Shown here in pieces: positions 28,964-36,816 of a stretch of DNA of 45,066 bases. Position 1 is the stretch's first letter, and every line of letters starts with the position of its first letter. Source of the stretch: an uncultured Duncaniella sp. (GTDB taxonomy: Bacteria > Bacteroidota > Bacteroidia > Bacteroidales > Muribaculaceae); assembly GCA_910588795.1 (NCBI GenBank), contig CAJURI010000015.1:1-45066 (forward strand), read 5' to 3'. Made by a program: the position numbers and the translations under genes. The notes beneath the pieces are model-generated. The model did not search any database and was not told where the DNA came from. It worked only from the letters and a program-made list of their open reading frames with translations.

Positions 28964-30874
28964 CTAAGAGGCTCCGACAAGTCTCCTTGCCACGTTTACA
29001 GCGGAATTGGCATTGTCGCTATATCCGTCGGCACCGATCTCGTCAGCAAAATGCTGACTCACCGGGGCTCCTCCAACCATGATCTTTACTTTATCACGTA
29101 GCCCTGCGTCCTCAAGGGCGGATATGACATCTTTCATATATGTCATGGTGGTGGTCAGCAGCGCGCTCATGCAGAGAATGTCCGGATCGTTATTCCTGAC
29201 AGCATCAACAAAAGCCTCAGCCGGCACGTCAATGCCGATATTCAGCACCTCAAAACCGCATCCTTCAAGCATTGATGCAACGAGGTTCTTGCCTATGTCA
29301 TGCAGGTCACCCTTGACTGTTCCTATCACTACCTTGCCGACTGTAGTGGATTTTGATCCGGCAAGCATGGGCTTTAACAGCTCAAGTGCAGCTTTCATGG
29401 CTCTGCCAGCCATCAGAAGTTGCGGGACAAAAGCCTTGCCGTCCTGAAAACGCTGTCCCACTTCACTCATAGCCTTTATCATCTGCCCGTTGATTATATC
29501 CTGTGGCAGTTCGCCTGAATCAAGTGCTTTCCTTGTCGCATCGACCGCTGCATTTCCATTGCCTGCGACTATTGCGTCAAATACGCTCATGATCACAGGT
29601 GTATTATCTGAGGATTCGGTTGATGCTTTAACAGGGACGCCTGGGATTCTCGATGTCTTGAGTCTTGGCTTTGATACAGAAGATGTGTCACATTTGCCTT
29701 CGATCTTTTCGATGATTCTGTTGACTTCAAGATTAACATCGAAGGGCCGTATGGAAGCTGTGTTTTCAATTGTGATCACATCATGAGGTTCACGTACTAT
29801 TCCCGGACGTTCGCGATAATCATCGACAATCCTCAGAGCCTGTTCCACTTCCGCTTCGCTGTGGAAATCCATTTCGAGATGTATGCCGTCGGTGCCTATA
29901 TTGTCAAGCAACGGCCGCAACTCTTCGACTGTGACCCAGCAAGCCATTATGCTCTTTCCGCCGTCCAATATGCGACGATACAGGTCATACCATTTCGGAG
30001 ATCCGCCCTGAGGTTCACCGACACCGGGAGTCCACTGTATTGCATTGAGCTCTTCTATCTCAAGCAGCGCGGGCAGATGCCGCATCGCGCCTACACCGTC
30101 AAGATGATAAAGCGTGTAGTCTATCTTTTTGCACTGTTCTCTTATAAATGGCTGAACAAAACGGCGATAGTCTGTCTCGCTTATCATCGTGGATATGTCA
30201 CTCTGAAGTTTCGTCATCTTACCGGGTGCCCATGAGGAGAAGTAGCAGAAAGCCATTTCGTCACCTTCGCGTATAATGTCATACAGTTCATCATATACTT
30301 TGAAGTATATGTCGTTTATCTGTTGCATCTGCCGTTCCAGGACCTCTGGTTGCATAACCGTGTCAAGAAGGACTTTATCGGTCCCTTTCAAGGCGGCGAG
30401 GACATCAAGCCCTTCCATCAGATCGGGCATCCCGACATAATAGTTCCCTTTGGATTTCTCCTTGACAGCCTTTAAAAGATCCTTATGAAGGAGGAAATTA
30501 GGATGTCTGGGATCAAATTTTATATCGTCAGAGTATTTCGGGTCAGGGTGGATCCAGATGGTGTCCTCGCCGCCTTCGAAAACTCCTCCTAAAATTGCGG
30601 CAAGTGATCCGGGACCGAGCTGAGTGTTGGCCACAGGCAGCATGTCAGCCATAAGTGAGCTGTGAGCCACATACCAGTCGAGATATTCAGCTCTCCATTC
30701 CGGATCAAACCACTTCTGGTCAAGTGATTTTGGGGTAGGGGGAGCTGGAATATCGGCATGAGGTTTTACGCCGGTCTGAAAATGCTCCCACATATTAAGG
30801 ACAATCCCCTTGTGGTTCCACCAGTCGATATAGTGACGCTTGGTCTCTTCAAGATTAGATTTCCAGGTATTCAT
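28964..30874 (-). CDS. Corrinoid-dependent methyltransferase: UroD-like domain fused to B12-binding module
   Basis: I chose MNTWKSNLEETKRHYIDWW at 30874 (636 aa); the longer start at 30913 would overlap the GH31 gene. Residues about 1-390 form a uroporphyrinogen-decarboxylase/MtaA-fold domain, with no haem genes nearby. After a Ser/Lys/Pro-rich linker (about 390-425) come a helical cap domain (about 430-510) and a Rossmann B12-binding domain with DLHDIG (His525 as lower cobalt ligand), SALLTTT and MVGGAPV. This order resembles CmuA, chloromethane methyltransferase. The usual zinc motif His-X-Cys is replaced by YHLDG (His257, Asp259). It likely demethylates an unknown substrate onto its own cobalamin. 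It follows GH31 by 7 nt. Confidence 0.88.
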   Translation of the reverse strand: MNTWKSNLEETKRHYIDWWNHKGIVLNMWEHFQTGVKPHADIPAPPTPKSLDQKWFDPEWRAEYLDWYVAHSSLMADMLPVANTQLGPGSLAAILGGVFEGGEDTIWIHPDPKYSDDIKFDPRHPNFLLHKDLLKAVKEKSKGNYYVGMPDLMEGLDVLAALKGTDKVLLDTVMQPEVLERQMQQINDIYFKVYDELYDIIREGDEMAFCYFSSWAPGKMTKLQSDISTMISETDYRRFVQPFIREQCKKIDYTLYHLDGVGAMRHLPALLEIEELNAIQWTPGVGEPQGGSPKWYDLYRRILDGGKSIMACWVTVEELRPLLDNIGTDGIHLEMDFHSEAEVEQALRIVDDYRERPGIVREPHDVITIENTASIRPFDVNLEVNRIIEKIEGKCDTSSVSKPRLKTSRIPGVPVKASTESSDNTPVIMSVFDAIVAGNGNAAVDATRKALDSGELPQDIINGQMIKAMSEVGQRFQDGKAFVPQLLMAGRAMKAALELLKPMLAGSKSTTVGKVVIGTVKGDLHDIGKNLVASMLEGCGFEVLNIGIDVPAEAFVDAVRNNDPDILCMSALLTTTMTYMKDVISALEDAGLRDKVKIMVGGAPVSQHFADEIGADGYSDNANSAVNVARRLVGAS

Positions 30875-30881
30875 TGTGATC

Positions 30882-33140
30882 TCAGTTAAAAAGCTTTTCA
30901 TTCCAGATGCCACGGAATGAGTCGTTTATGGTGAGACTGACGGTCTTTGTCAGATCCATTTCGTCGGTGCAGTCCACCGGATAGGGATAGAAAGGTATTG
31001 TGGTGCCGGGACGCACATATACCGGCATGTTTTCCATTGCCACCTCCTTATTTTTGATCCATTTGCCTCCGATGATTTTTTCTCCGGTGAAGAAGTCGAT
31101 CCATTCCCCTTCGGGAAGATATATGTCACGACGGTTTTCCGAGTTCATTACAGGAGCGACAAGAAAACTGTCACCGAAATAATATTGGTCATCGATATGA
31201 TAGCATGTCGGATCATCGGAGTTGTGAAATATCATTGCCTGTACTATTGTGGCTCCTGACTCTGTGGCCTTACGGCTTTCCTGCAGTATGTAAGGAATTA
31301 GGGCATAACGGAGCTTCCACCATCTCTTTACGGCAGGGGCTATGGATGGATAATGCCATGGCTCGCGCTTGTTTGTGCCGTGATAGCGCATATGGGAAGA
31401 GAAAACTCCGAATTGAGTCCAACGTAAGTACACGTCGTCGCGTACCACGGAATTCATGAAATTAGGCAATGTGTGGAACCCCGGCACATCATGGCTCCAG
31501 AAGGCGAATCCGGAAAGCCCGAAGTGTAGGCCTCCTTTAAGAGATCCTGCCAGTCCGTCCCACGAACTGCATGAGTCTCCTCCCCAGTGCAAGGGATATC
31601 GCTGACAGCCTGCCCAGGCCGCACGTGCCCATACTATTCCGTCGCCTGTCACATCCTTGGTGATCTCATATGCTGCTTTCTGATATAACAGTGCATAAAG
31701 ATTATTCAGAAGTTCGGGGCTCATGCCTTTATATAAGGCGTCCATGTGGATGTTTTCACCGAAATCAGTCTTTATGCATGCTACCCCCATGTCAAGAAGA
31801 TTTTTAAGCAGTCCTTTGTACCATTCGGTCGCTGCAGGATAGGTGAAGTCGATGGTCCCGGCATAATCAAGGGCCGAGAAATTAGACCCTTCCGACTCCT
31901 GTATTTTTGTCACCGGTGCTATATAGTCATTGGCTACAGCTTCTTCAATCTGAGCTGCATCCTTGGCGACATATGGCAATTGCCATAACGATACGCGGAA
32001 ACCATTGTCTTTCAGCTTGCGTATGAATCCCTCCGGATCCGGGAACCGTTCCTCATTGAATTTCCATTCGCATAGCCAATCGGTGCGGAACCATCCGGTG
32101 TCCATATGTATTACGTCGCATGGGTAATGCTCCTCACGCAGCCTCTTGCAGATGCCGTTCACTTCGTCGGCACTGAAATAAGTCATTCGGCTCATCCATA
32201 TGCCGAAACTCCATAACGGAGGCATGGACGGGTAGCCGGTGAGATCGCGATATCCTCGTATGATTTCTTCAAATGAATCTCCCCCTATGACGAATGCGTC
32301 GACAAGCGGTTGGTAGCTCATGAACTGTACCGAGCGGGTCGAGTGTCCGGCAAGTGACAGTTTGCAATGTGATGTGGTGTGATAGAATGTCCCGTAAAGT
32401 CTGCTTGAAACATAGAACGGAATGTTCTTATATGTGCGTACGTTATTGACGCCTTGCCCGTCCTGATTTTTAAGGAAGAACGTTCTTCCGCTAAGATCCA
32501 TCTTGGCAAATCGTTCTCCTGTGCCGCTGAAGCATTCATCGTGCTGGCATTCAAATGAAAGTGTCGCACGCTCTTTGTTCCCTTCCATTTTGCAGAAAGC
32601 AAGCGGAAGGGCGTCATATCTTGGAGGAGAGAAATGATCGTAGGCCGCAAGCCGTATCTCTCTCTTGCCATCGGGATATAGACGGAGGTCGAGTGTCTCC
32701 TGCGGGTCAGGCTGAAGAGAGCTCCAGCGGTCAAGGATCGGCTCGCGCATATTTATGACAGCACGCCTTACGCCGTCGGCCGTAGATATGATCCATTCTC
32801 CATCTCTGAAGACAGCCTCCAGCGGTAGTTTTTCCACGCGGTTGTCAAGCATCAGCATTTCTGATTCATCTCTCATGGGGATCTCTCCGAAACCCATGAA
32901 CACACGTGTTATTTTGGGCCCGTATTGCCTCAGAATCAGCGTATGATATTCACGCGGGGCCGTAGTGTCGGCAGCCATGTCGTTGGACAAAAGCTGTTTT
33001 TGGAAAGGCACCGTGATGTATATGTCACCATCTTTCGTCTCGATCGCAGTGGGCGCGCATGCTTTCCACAGCGACTCATCCTTGCTCAGGTCAAGATCGA
33101 AATCGAGGAAATCAAATAAATGATAATTTGTAGGTTTCAT
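30882..33140 (-). CDS. Glycoside hydrolase family 31, YicI-like (alpha-xylosidase type)
   Basis: Retaining alpha-glycosidase of 752 aa with no signal peptide, so cytoplasmic. The nucleophile is Asp459 in KTDFGENI, the form typical of the YicI alpha-xylosidase clade, and the acid/base is Asp522 in HWGGDSCSSWDG. GLSGFAFWSHDVPGF is the following family motif. The N-terminal about 280 residues form the beta-sandwich. Alpha-xylosidase is likely, but alpha-glucosidase-like or methylated-sugar specificity cannot be excluded. The stop of the beta-helix gene is directly adjacent, and the corrinoid methyltransferase follows, so imported glycosides may be hydrolysed beside demethylation. Confidence 0.93.
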   Translation of the reverse strand: MKPTNYHLFDFLDFDLDLSKDESLWKACAPTAIETKDGDIYITVPFQKQLLSNDMAADTTAPREYHTLILRQYGPKITRVFMGFGEIPMRDESEMLMLDNRVEKLPLEAVFRDGEWIISTADGVRRAVINMREPILDRWSSLQPDPQETLDLRLYPDGKREIRLAAYDHFSPPRYDALPLAFCKMEGNKERATLSFECQHDECFSGTGERFAKMDLSGRTFFLKNQDGQGVNNVRTYKNIPFYVSSRLYGTFYHTTSHCKLSLAGHSTRSVQFMSYQPLVDAFVIGGDSFEEIIRGYRDLTGYPSMPPLWSFGIWMSRMTYFSADEVNGICKRLREEHYPCDVIHMDTGWFRTDWLCEWKFNEERFPDPEGFIRKLKDNGFRVSLWQLPYVAKDAAQIEEAVANDYIAPVTKIQESEGSNFSALDYAGTIDFTYPAATEWYKGLLKNLLDMGVACIKTDFGENIHMDALYKGMSPELLNNLYALLYQKAAYEITKDVTGDGIVWARAAWAGCQRYPLHWGGDSCSSWDGLAGSLKGGLHFGLSGFAFWSHDVPGFHTLPNFMNSVVRDDVYLRWTQFGVFSSHMRYHGTNKREPWHYPSIAPAVKRWWKLRYALIPYILQESRKATESGATIVQAMIFHNSDDPTCYHIDDQYYFGDSFLVAPVMNSENRRDIYLPEGEWIDFFTGEKIIGGKWIKNKEVAMENMPVYVRPGTTIPFYPYPVDCTDEMDLTKTVSLTINDSFRGIWNEKLFN

Positions 33141-34958
33141 TTAATCAAGTTTTACATGAGGCCCGTTATTCCTTATAATCATGGACGGGCCGGGTTGATT
33201 GTAACCGAATTCAGCGTTCGGGCAATAATTGTTCTCTACAGTAAACCCGTCGGTCGCTTCATCAAAATAGATGTAGAATCCGCGATCGTTGGTAGCGTAA
33301 GGAGCTTCTATCAGATCCTCTATACGATTGTCCCGGATTATTGAGCCGGGCTGATTGGACAAGGTATATATGCCTCCGGTATCGTAAAGCTGGGCTCCGA
33401 AATGATGCACATGGTTGCCTGTAATTCTGTTGTTGCGCATGCTGCTTACAAGTGGAGTCCAGCCCCATCCGACACATATGCCTGAATAATTGACATGTGA
33501 CACTTCGTTGTCGGCGATCGTGATGTCGCGTACATATCCGGCACCTATGCCGACACAACCCCAGTCTTCATTGGTCGCATCATATATGGAATTTCCTTTC
33601 ACGATTATATCGTGGCATATTTCGTTTTCATTCTTTGGCAGATATGGGACATGTGTCTCGAATCCTCTGTCAGGGAATGTGCCTATCTGCAGAGCTGTGC
33701 CTCCTATATCTGAAAATTCACATTCTGTCACACTGCATTCGGAGTCTCCGGAAGCATAGTCGAGGCCGGTTGCACCAAGATGAGTGAATGTGCATCCGTG
33801 GAAATCTATTCCGACAGAATTCCTGACAATTACAGCTGCTTCCGGACGGGCGATCCAGGCCTGATTTTCAAGTTCGGCTTTTTCCGGAAGTCCCGGAATT
33901 GCGAGTTTATATGCGTCAAGTAGTCTGAATCCTCCCTGAAGTGTGACATGTCCTTCCCGAGAGGGGCGTATCCATGACGCGTATTCAAATGAAATATTTT
34001 CAAATCTCACATTGCGTACCTTCCTGTCAGGTGTGCCGTCTATGCTTACAAGTGTCTCAATGACAGGGACTGTGATCTCTGATTTATTTGGATCTGAACC
34101 TTCTTCCGGATAATAATATATTTTGCCGGATGGATAATCCTGATACCATTCGCCCGGAGTGTCAAGCAGACTTAGCGCATTGGTGAAACAGTATGATGAA
34201 TTGCCTTTTTCTCCTCCAATCACGGGCTGTGGCCATGGATGATCGAATTCGAGCCGGCTTTCCGGATCATGGAAACTCACAATAAGATTGCCTCTGGAGT
34301 CTTTTTTTATGCCTTTCACACGGAGTATCGCTATGGCCCATCTCTGATGCACCATCATCTCAAGGGTATTTGCACCGGAAAAGTCAAGATCAGTGCCGGG
34401 CACTGTTATTGTTCGGTCGGCGGGATTGAAATCGATCATTCGTTCCATTACTCCGGCTGAAAACTGTGACGCTCTCAGTGCTTTCTTCCCGTTGACGTAC
34501 AGTTGTCGTGTCTCGACTATACGGTTGCCGTTCATTGGAGCATCTGCGACCCATATTTTCCCTTTAAGTTCCGGCGATATCCGTGGGTCATTCATGGCGA
34601 TTGACCATCCTCTCACCTCCATACCCCCGTTTATAACGGCTTTGCTGTCATTTGCCGAACAAAGTATTGTAGGTGAATTTTCTGTGCCGCTGTCTTCCGG
34701 TCTGATAAATATTGGATCGGAAATACTGTAATTTCCTTCAGCGAAGATTATGCGTACTGTGTCATTGGCTTCAGGTGACTTTAGCCTGCGCCATTCGCGC
34801 GCACGTTTCAATGCTTCGGACGGAGACTTCAACGGAGCCTCGGTTGAGCCGGCGGCGTTATCGTTTCCCGATGGGGACACATAGATGTTACCTGATATGG
34901 CCGGTACAGCAATCGCTGCTATTATGACTGATAGGATCGAATGTCGTGAGGGACGCAT
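33141..34958 (-). CDS. Secreted right-handed parallel beta-helix protein, possible GH141-like enzyme
   Basis: 605 aa with an N-terminal signal peptide (about 1-23, ILSVIIAAIAVPAISG). The mature protein begins IYVSPSGNDNAAGSTEAP, the standard start of many Bacteroidota polysaccharide-active beta-helix proteins, and continues with beta-helix rungs (IIVKGNSIYDATNEDWG, ITGNHVHHFGAQLYDTGG, IIRDNRIEDL). GH141 enzymes and polysaccharide lyases share this architecture. I cannot identify catalytic residues with certainty. It is the first gene of the minus-strand run, with the divergent methyltransferase pair 151 nt away. No SusC/SusD pair is encoded here. Confidence 0.85.
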   Translation of the reverse strand: MRPSRHSILSVIIAAIAVPAISGNIYVSPSGNDNAAGSTEAPLKSPSEALKRAREWRRLKSPEANDTVRIIFAEGNYSISDPIFIRPEDSGTENSPTILCSANDSKAVINGGMEVRGWSIAMNDPRISPELKGKIWVADAPMNGNRIVETRQLYVNGKKALRASQFSAGVMERMIDFNPADRTITVPGTDLDFSGANTLEMMVHQRWAIAILRVKGIKKDSRGNLIVSFHDPESRLEFDHPWPQPVIGGEKGNSSYCFTNALSLLDTPGEWYQDYPSGKIYYYPEEGSDPNKSEITVPVIETLVSIDGTPDRKVRNVRFENISFEYASWIRPSREGHVTLQGGFRLLDAYKLAIPGLPEKAELENQAWIARPEAAVIVRNSVGIDFHGCTFTHLGATGLDYASGDSECSVTECEFSDIGGTALQIGTFPDRGFETHVPYLPKNENEICHDIIVKGNSIYDATNEDWGCVGIGAGYVRDITIADNEVSHVNYSGICVGWGWTPLVSSMRNNRITGNHVHHFGAQLYDTGGIYTLSNQPGSIIRDNRIEDLIEAPYATNDRGFYIYFDEATDGFTVENNYCPNAEFGYNQPGPSMIIRNNGPHVKLD

Positions 34959-34992
34959 AATTACATATGGGTCTTTTTGATTTAAGGTGTTG

Positions 34993-35000
34993 CAAATTTA
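34993..35000 (-). promoter_or_regulatory. Promoter -7 element of the beta-helix/GH31/corrinoid run
   Basis: The minus strand reads TAAATTTG, 34 nt before the beta-helix start codon. At 19 nt further upstream there is only TTTT (35020-35023) in place of TTTG. Spacing and position are good. Confidence 0.65.
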
Positions 35001-35053
35001 CGTAAAAAGTACGAAAAGTAAAAGCGAATGGGATATATTTGTGCAAAAATATG

Positions 35054-35061
35054 TAACTTTG
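35054..35061 (+). promoter_or_regulatory. Promoter -7 element of the plus-strand methyltransferase pair
   Basis: TAACTTTG (followed by C) is a perfect -7 box, 48 nt before the first methyltransferase start codon. No TTTG is found at the usual spacing (one lies at 35038-35041, too close), so an activator may be needed. Confidence 0.65.
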
Positions 35062-35063
35062 CA

Positions 35064-35078
35064 TGTCAAAAAATGACA
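35064..35078 (+). promoter_or_regulatory. Inverted repeat at the divergent promoter, candidate operator
   Basis: TGTCA (35064-35068) and TGACA (35074-35078) form a perfect palindrome with a 5-nt A spacer, starting 2 nt after the -7 box, around the predicted transcription start. This is a fitting place for a repressor site. No regulator gene is encoded nearby, and short AT-rich palindromes arise by chance. Confidence 0.35.
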
Positions 35079-35109
35079 ATATCGTATCTGACCAGCATAT
35101 CTTATACAC

Positions 35110-36129
35110 ATGAAAAAGAAAATAAATATGGCCGAATGGATGCGCGGCATCATTTCCCGCAAGGATGTCACAGCAATCCCGGTAATGACTCACCCCGGAA
35201 TAGAGATAACAGGCAACAGTGTGCTCAATGCTGTGACTGACGGGCATATACACCATAAATCGATAGAGGCTCTTGCGGCAAAGTATCCTACTGCCGCTGC
35301 CACAGTGATAATGGATCTTACTGTCGAAGCTGAGGCTTTCGGAGCAGAAATTGCTTTCAGCGAGAATGAGGTACCGGCTGTGATAGGACATCTGCTCGAC
35401 TCTCCTGCTGATATTGACCGTCTTGAGGTCCCGTCATTGCATGCTGGCCGTGTGCCGCAATATCTGAAAGCCAGTCTGCTTGCCGCACGGACAATAACCG
35501 ACCGCCCTGTGATAGGTGGATGTATCGGCCCGTTCTCTCTTGCCGGACGCCTGTATGACATGTCGGAGATAATGATGCTCATCTATCAGGATCCTGCCGC
35601 AGCTCACCGTCTGCTTGCCAAATGCAGTGAATTCATTCTGAAGTACTGTCAGGCCATTAAAGAGACAGGTGTCAATGGTGTGATGATGGCCGAACCTGCC
35701 GCCGGACTGATGTCTGACGAAGATTGCAGACGTTTTTCATCCGATTATGTAAAGGAGATAGTCAATCAGGTACAGGATGATTATTTTACTATCATACTGC
35801 ATAATTGTGGCAATACGGGGCATTGCACCAAGGCCATGGTGGAAACAGGAGCCGGAGCATATCATTTCGGTAACAAATGCGACATGGCGGAAGTGACTGC
35901 AGATGTGCCTGAAGATGCCTTGTCAATGGGCAATCTTGACCCGGTATCTGTTTTCAAGGATTCTACGCCTGATGATATCAGGCGTGAAACGCTCGCTCTT
36001 CTTGAAAAGATGCGTAAGTATCCTAATTTTGTCCTTTCAAGCGGTTGTGACACTCCTCCGCACACGCCTTTAGAGAATATCGACGCGTTCTTTGACGCTC
36101 TTGCCGAATTTAATAATAGCCGAGTTTGA
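35110..36129 (+). CDS. MtaA/MtbA-type zinc methyltransferase (methylcorrinoid:acceptor)
   Basis: UroD-superfamily protein of 339 aa with the complete zinc site of methylcobamide:coenzyme M methyltransferases: His231 and Cys233 in LHNCGNTGH, Cys313 in SSGCDTPPHTPLENI. Known relatives MtaA and MtbA move a methyl group from a methyl-corrinoid protein to the thiol of coenzyme M. Bacteroidota lack coenzyme M, so homocysteine or tetrahydrofolate is a more likely acceptor here (inference). It is divergent from the run that encodes the corrinoid-fused methyltransferase. An internal Met7 (MAEWMRG) is an alternative start. Confidence 0.88.
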   Translation: MKKKINMAEWMRGIISRKDVTAIPVMTHPGIEITGNSVLNAVTDGHIHHKSIEALAAKYPTAAATVIMDLTVEAEAFGAEIAFSENEVPAVIGHLLDSPADIDRLEVPSLHAGRVPQYLKASLLAARTITDRPVIGGCIGPFSLAGRLYDMSEIMMLIYQDPAAAHRLLAKCSEFILKYCQAIKETGVNGVMMAEPAAGLMSDEDCRRFSSDYVKEIVNQVQDDYFTIILHNCGNTGHCTKAMVETGAGAYHFGNKCDMAEVTADVPEDALSMGNLDPVSVFKDSTPDDIRRETLALLEKMRKYPNFVLSSGCDTPPHTPLENIDAFFDALAEFNNSRV

Positions 36130-36132
36130 TAA

Positions 36133-36816
36133 ATGACAGGCGGAACGCTTGGTTATGAGGATTTAAACATAGCCCCATCTGATATATATACTCAGATGGG
36201 GTATGGTGGTTCTGTCCCTGATGACATGACTGTGATTGAGACAGAAAAGATCGTCGATGAGATAAAGAGATGGCTTAAAGCCCGATATTGCTTCTTTATT
36301 TCAGACGGACATCTTGATGAGGCTGACTCAATTCTTGAGACTATGGGGCGTAAACTCATGCTGGGCAAAGTGATTGCCCGGCAACTCAGGGGCTCGGAGC
36401 GGTATGCTTTTTTTGTCGCAACGGCCGGGGTGGCTTTTGAGGAGTATCAACACAAACTTATGGCTGCCGGAGATATGGTCAAAGTGTTCATCGCTGATGC
36501 CGTGGGCAGTGTCATTGCCGAGAAGGCCGCTGACTGTATGGAGCAGGGGCTCGAAACACTTCTTGAACCTTTAGGCTGGAAACATACCAATAGATTCAGT
36601 CCCGGATATTGCGGATGGGATGTGAGCGGACAGCAACAGCTGTTCAAGATGTTTCCTGACGGGAAGCCATGTGGCGTGACACTGTCGGCATCAAGCCTCA
36701 TGACTCCCATCAAGTCGGTAAGCGGCGTTATAGGTCTCGGTCCTAAAGTCCGGAAACTTGAATACTCATGCGGGCTGTGCGGACTGACCCAATGCTATAA
36801 AAGGAAACGTCCTTAA
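36133..36816 (+). CDS. MetH activation-domain-like protein, candidate corrinoid reactivase
   Basis: 227 aa, starting 3 nt after the methyltransferase stop. The C-terminal half resembles the AdoMet-binding reactivation domain of B12-dependent methionine synthase: FSPGYCGWDVSGQQQLFKMF (about 156-175) and TLSASSLMTPIKSVSGVIGLG. The tail has a Cys triplet, CGLCGLTQC (Cys213, 216, 221; CX2CX4C), absent from MetH itself, that could hold a metal or Fe-S cluster. The likely job is to re-methylate or reduce oxidised cob(II)alamin of the corrinoid protein. No RamA/RACE-type ATP-dependent activase is present. Its stop overlaps that of the converging oxidoreductase gene. Confidence 0.82.
   Translation: MTGGTLGYEDLNIAPSDIYTQMGYGGSVPDDMTVIETEKIVDEIKRWLKARYCFFISDGHLDEADSILETMGRKLMLGKVIARQLRGSERYAFFVATAGVAFEEYQHKLMAAGDMVKVFIADAVGSVIAEKAADCMEQGLETLLEPLGWKHTNRFSPGYCGWDVSGQQQLFKMFPDGKPCGVTLSASSLMTPIKSVSGVIGLGPKVRKLEYSCGLCGLTQCYKRKRP

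Noticed and set aside
24847..34958. Classical polysaccharide utilisation locus
   Set aside because: No SusC/SusD pair, hybrid two-component system or ECF sigma/anti-sigma pair is encoded; import would be through sodium symporters.
35040..35109. Cobalamin riboswitch upstream of the methyltransferase pair
   Set aside because: The leader is only about 40 nt and shows none of the conserved B12-box blocks.
28964..36129. Uroporphyrinogen decarboxylases for haem synthesis
   Set aside because: Both proteins share the UroD fold, but one carries a B12-binding module and the other the His-X-Cys/Cys zinc site of MtaA/MtbA; no other haem genes are present.
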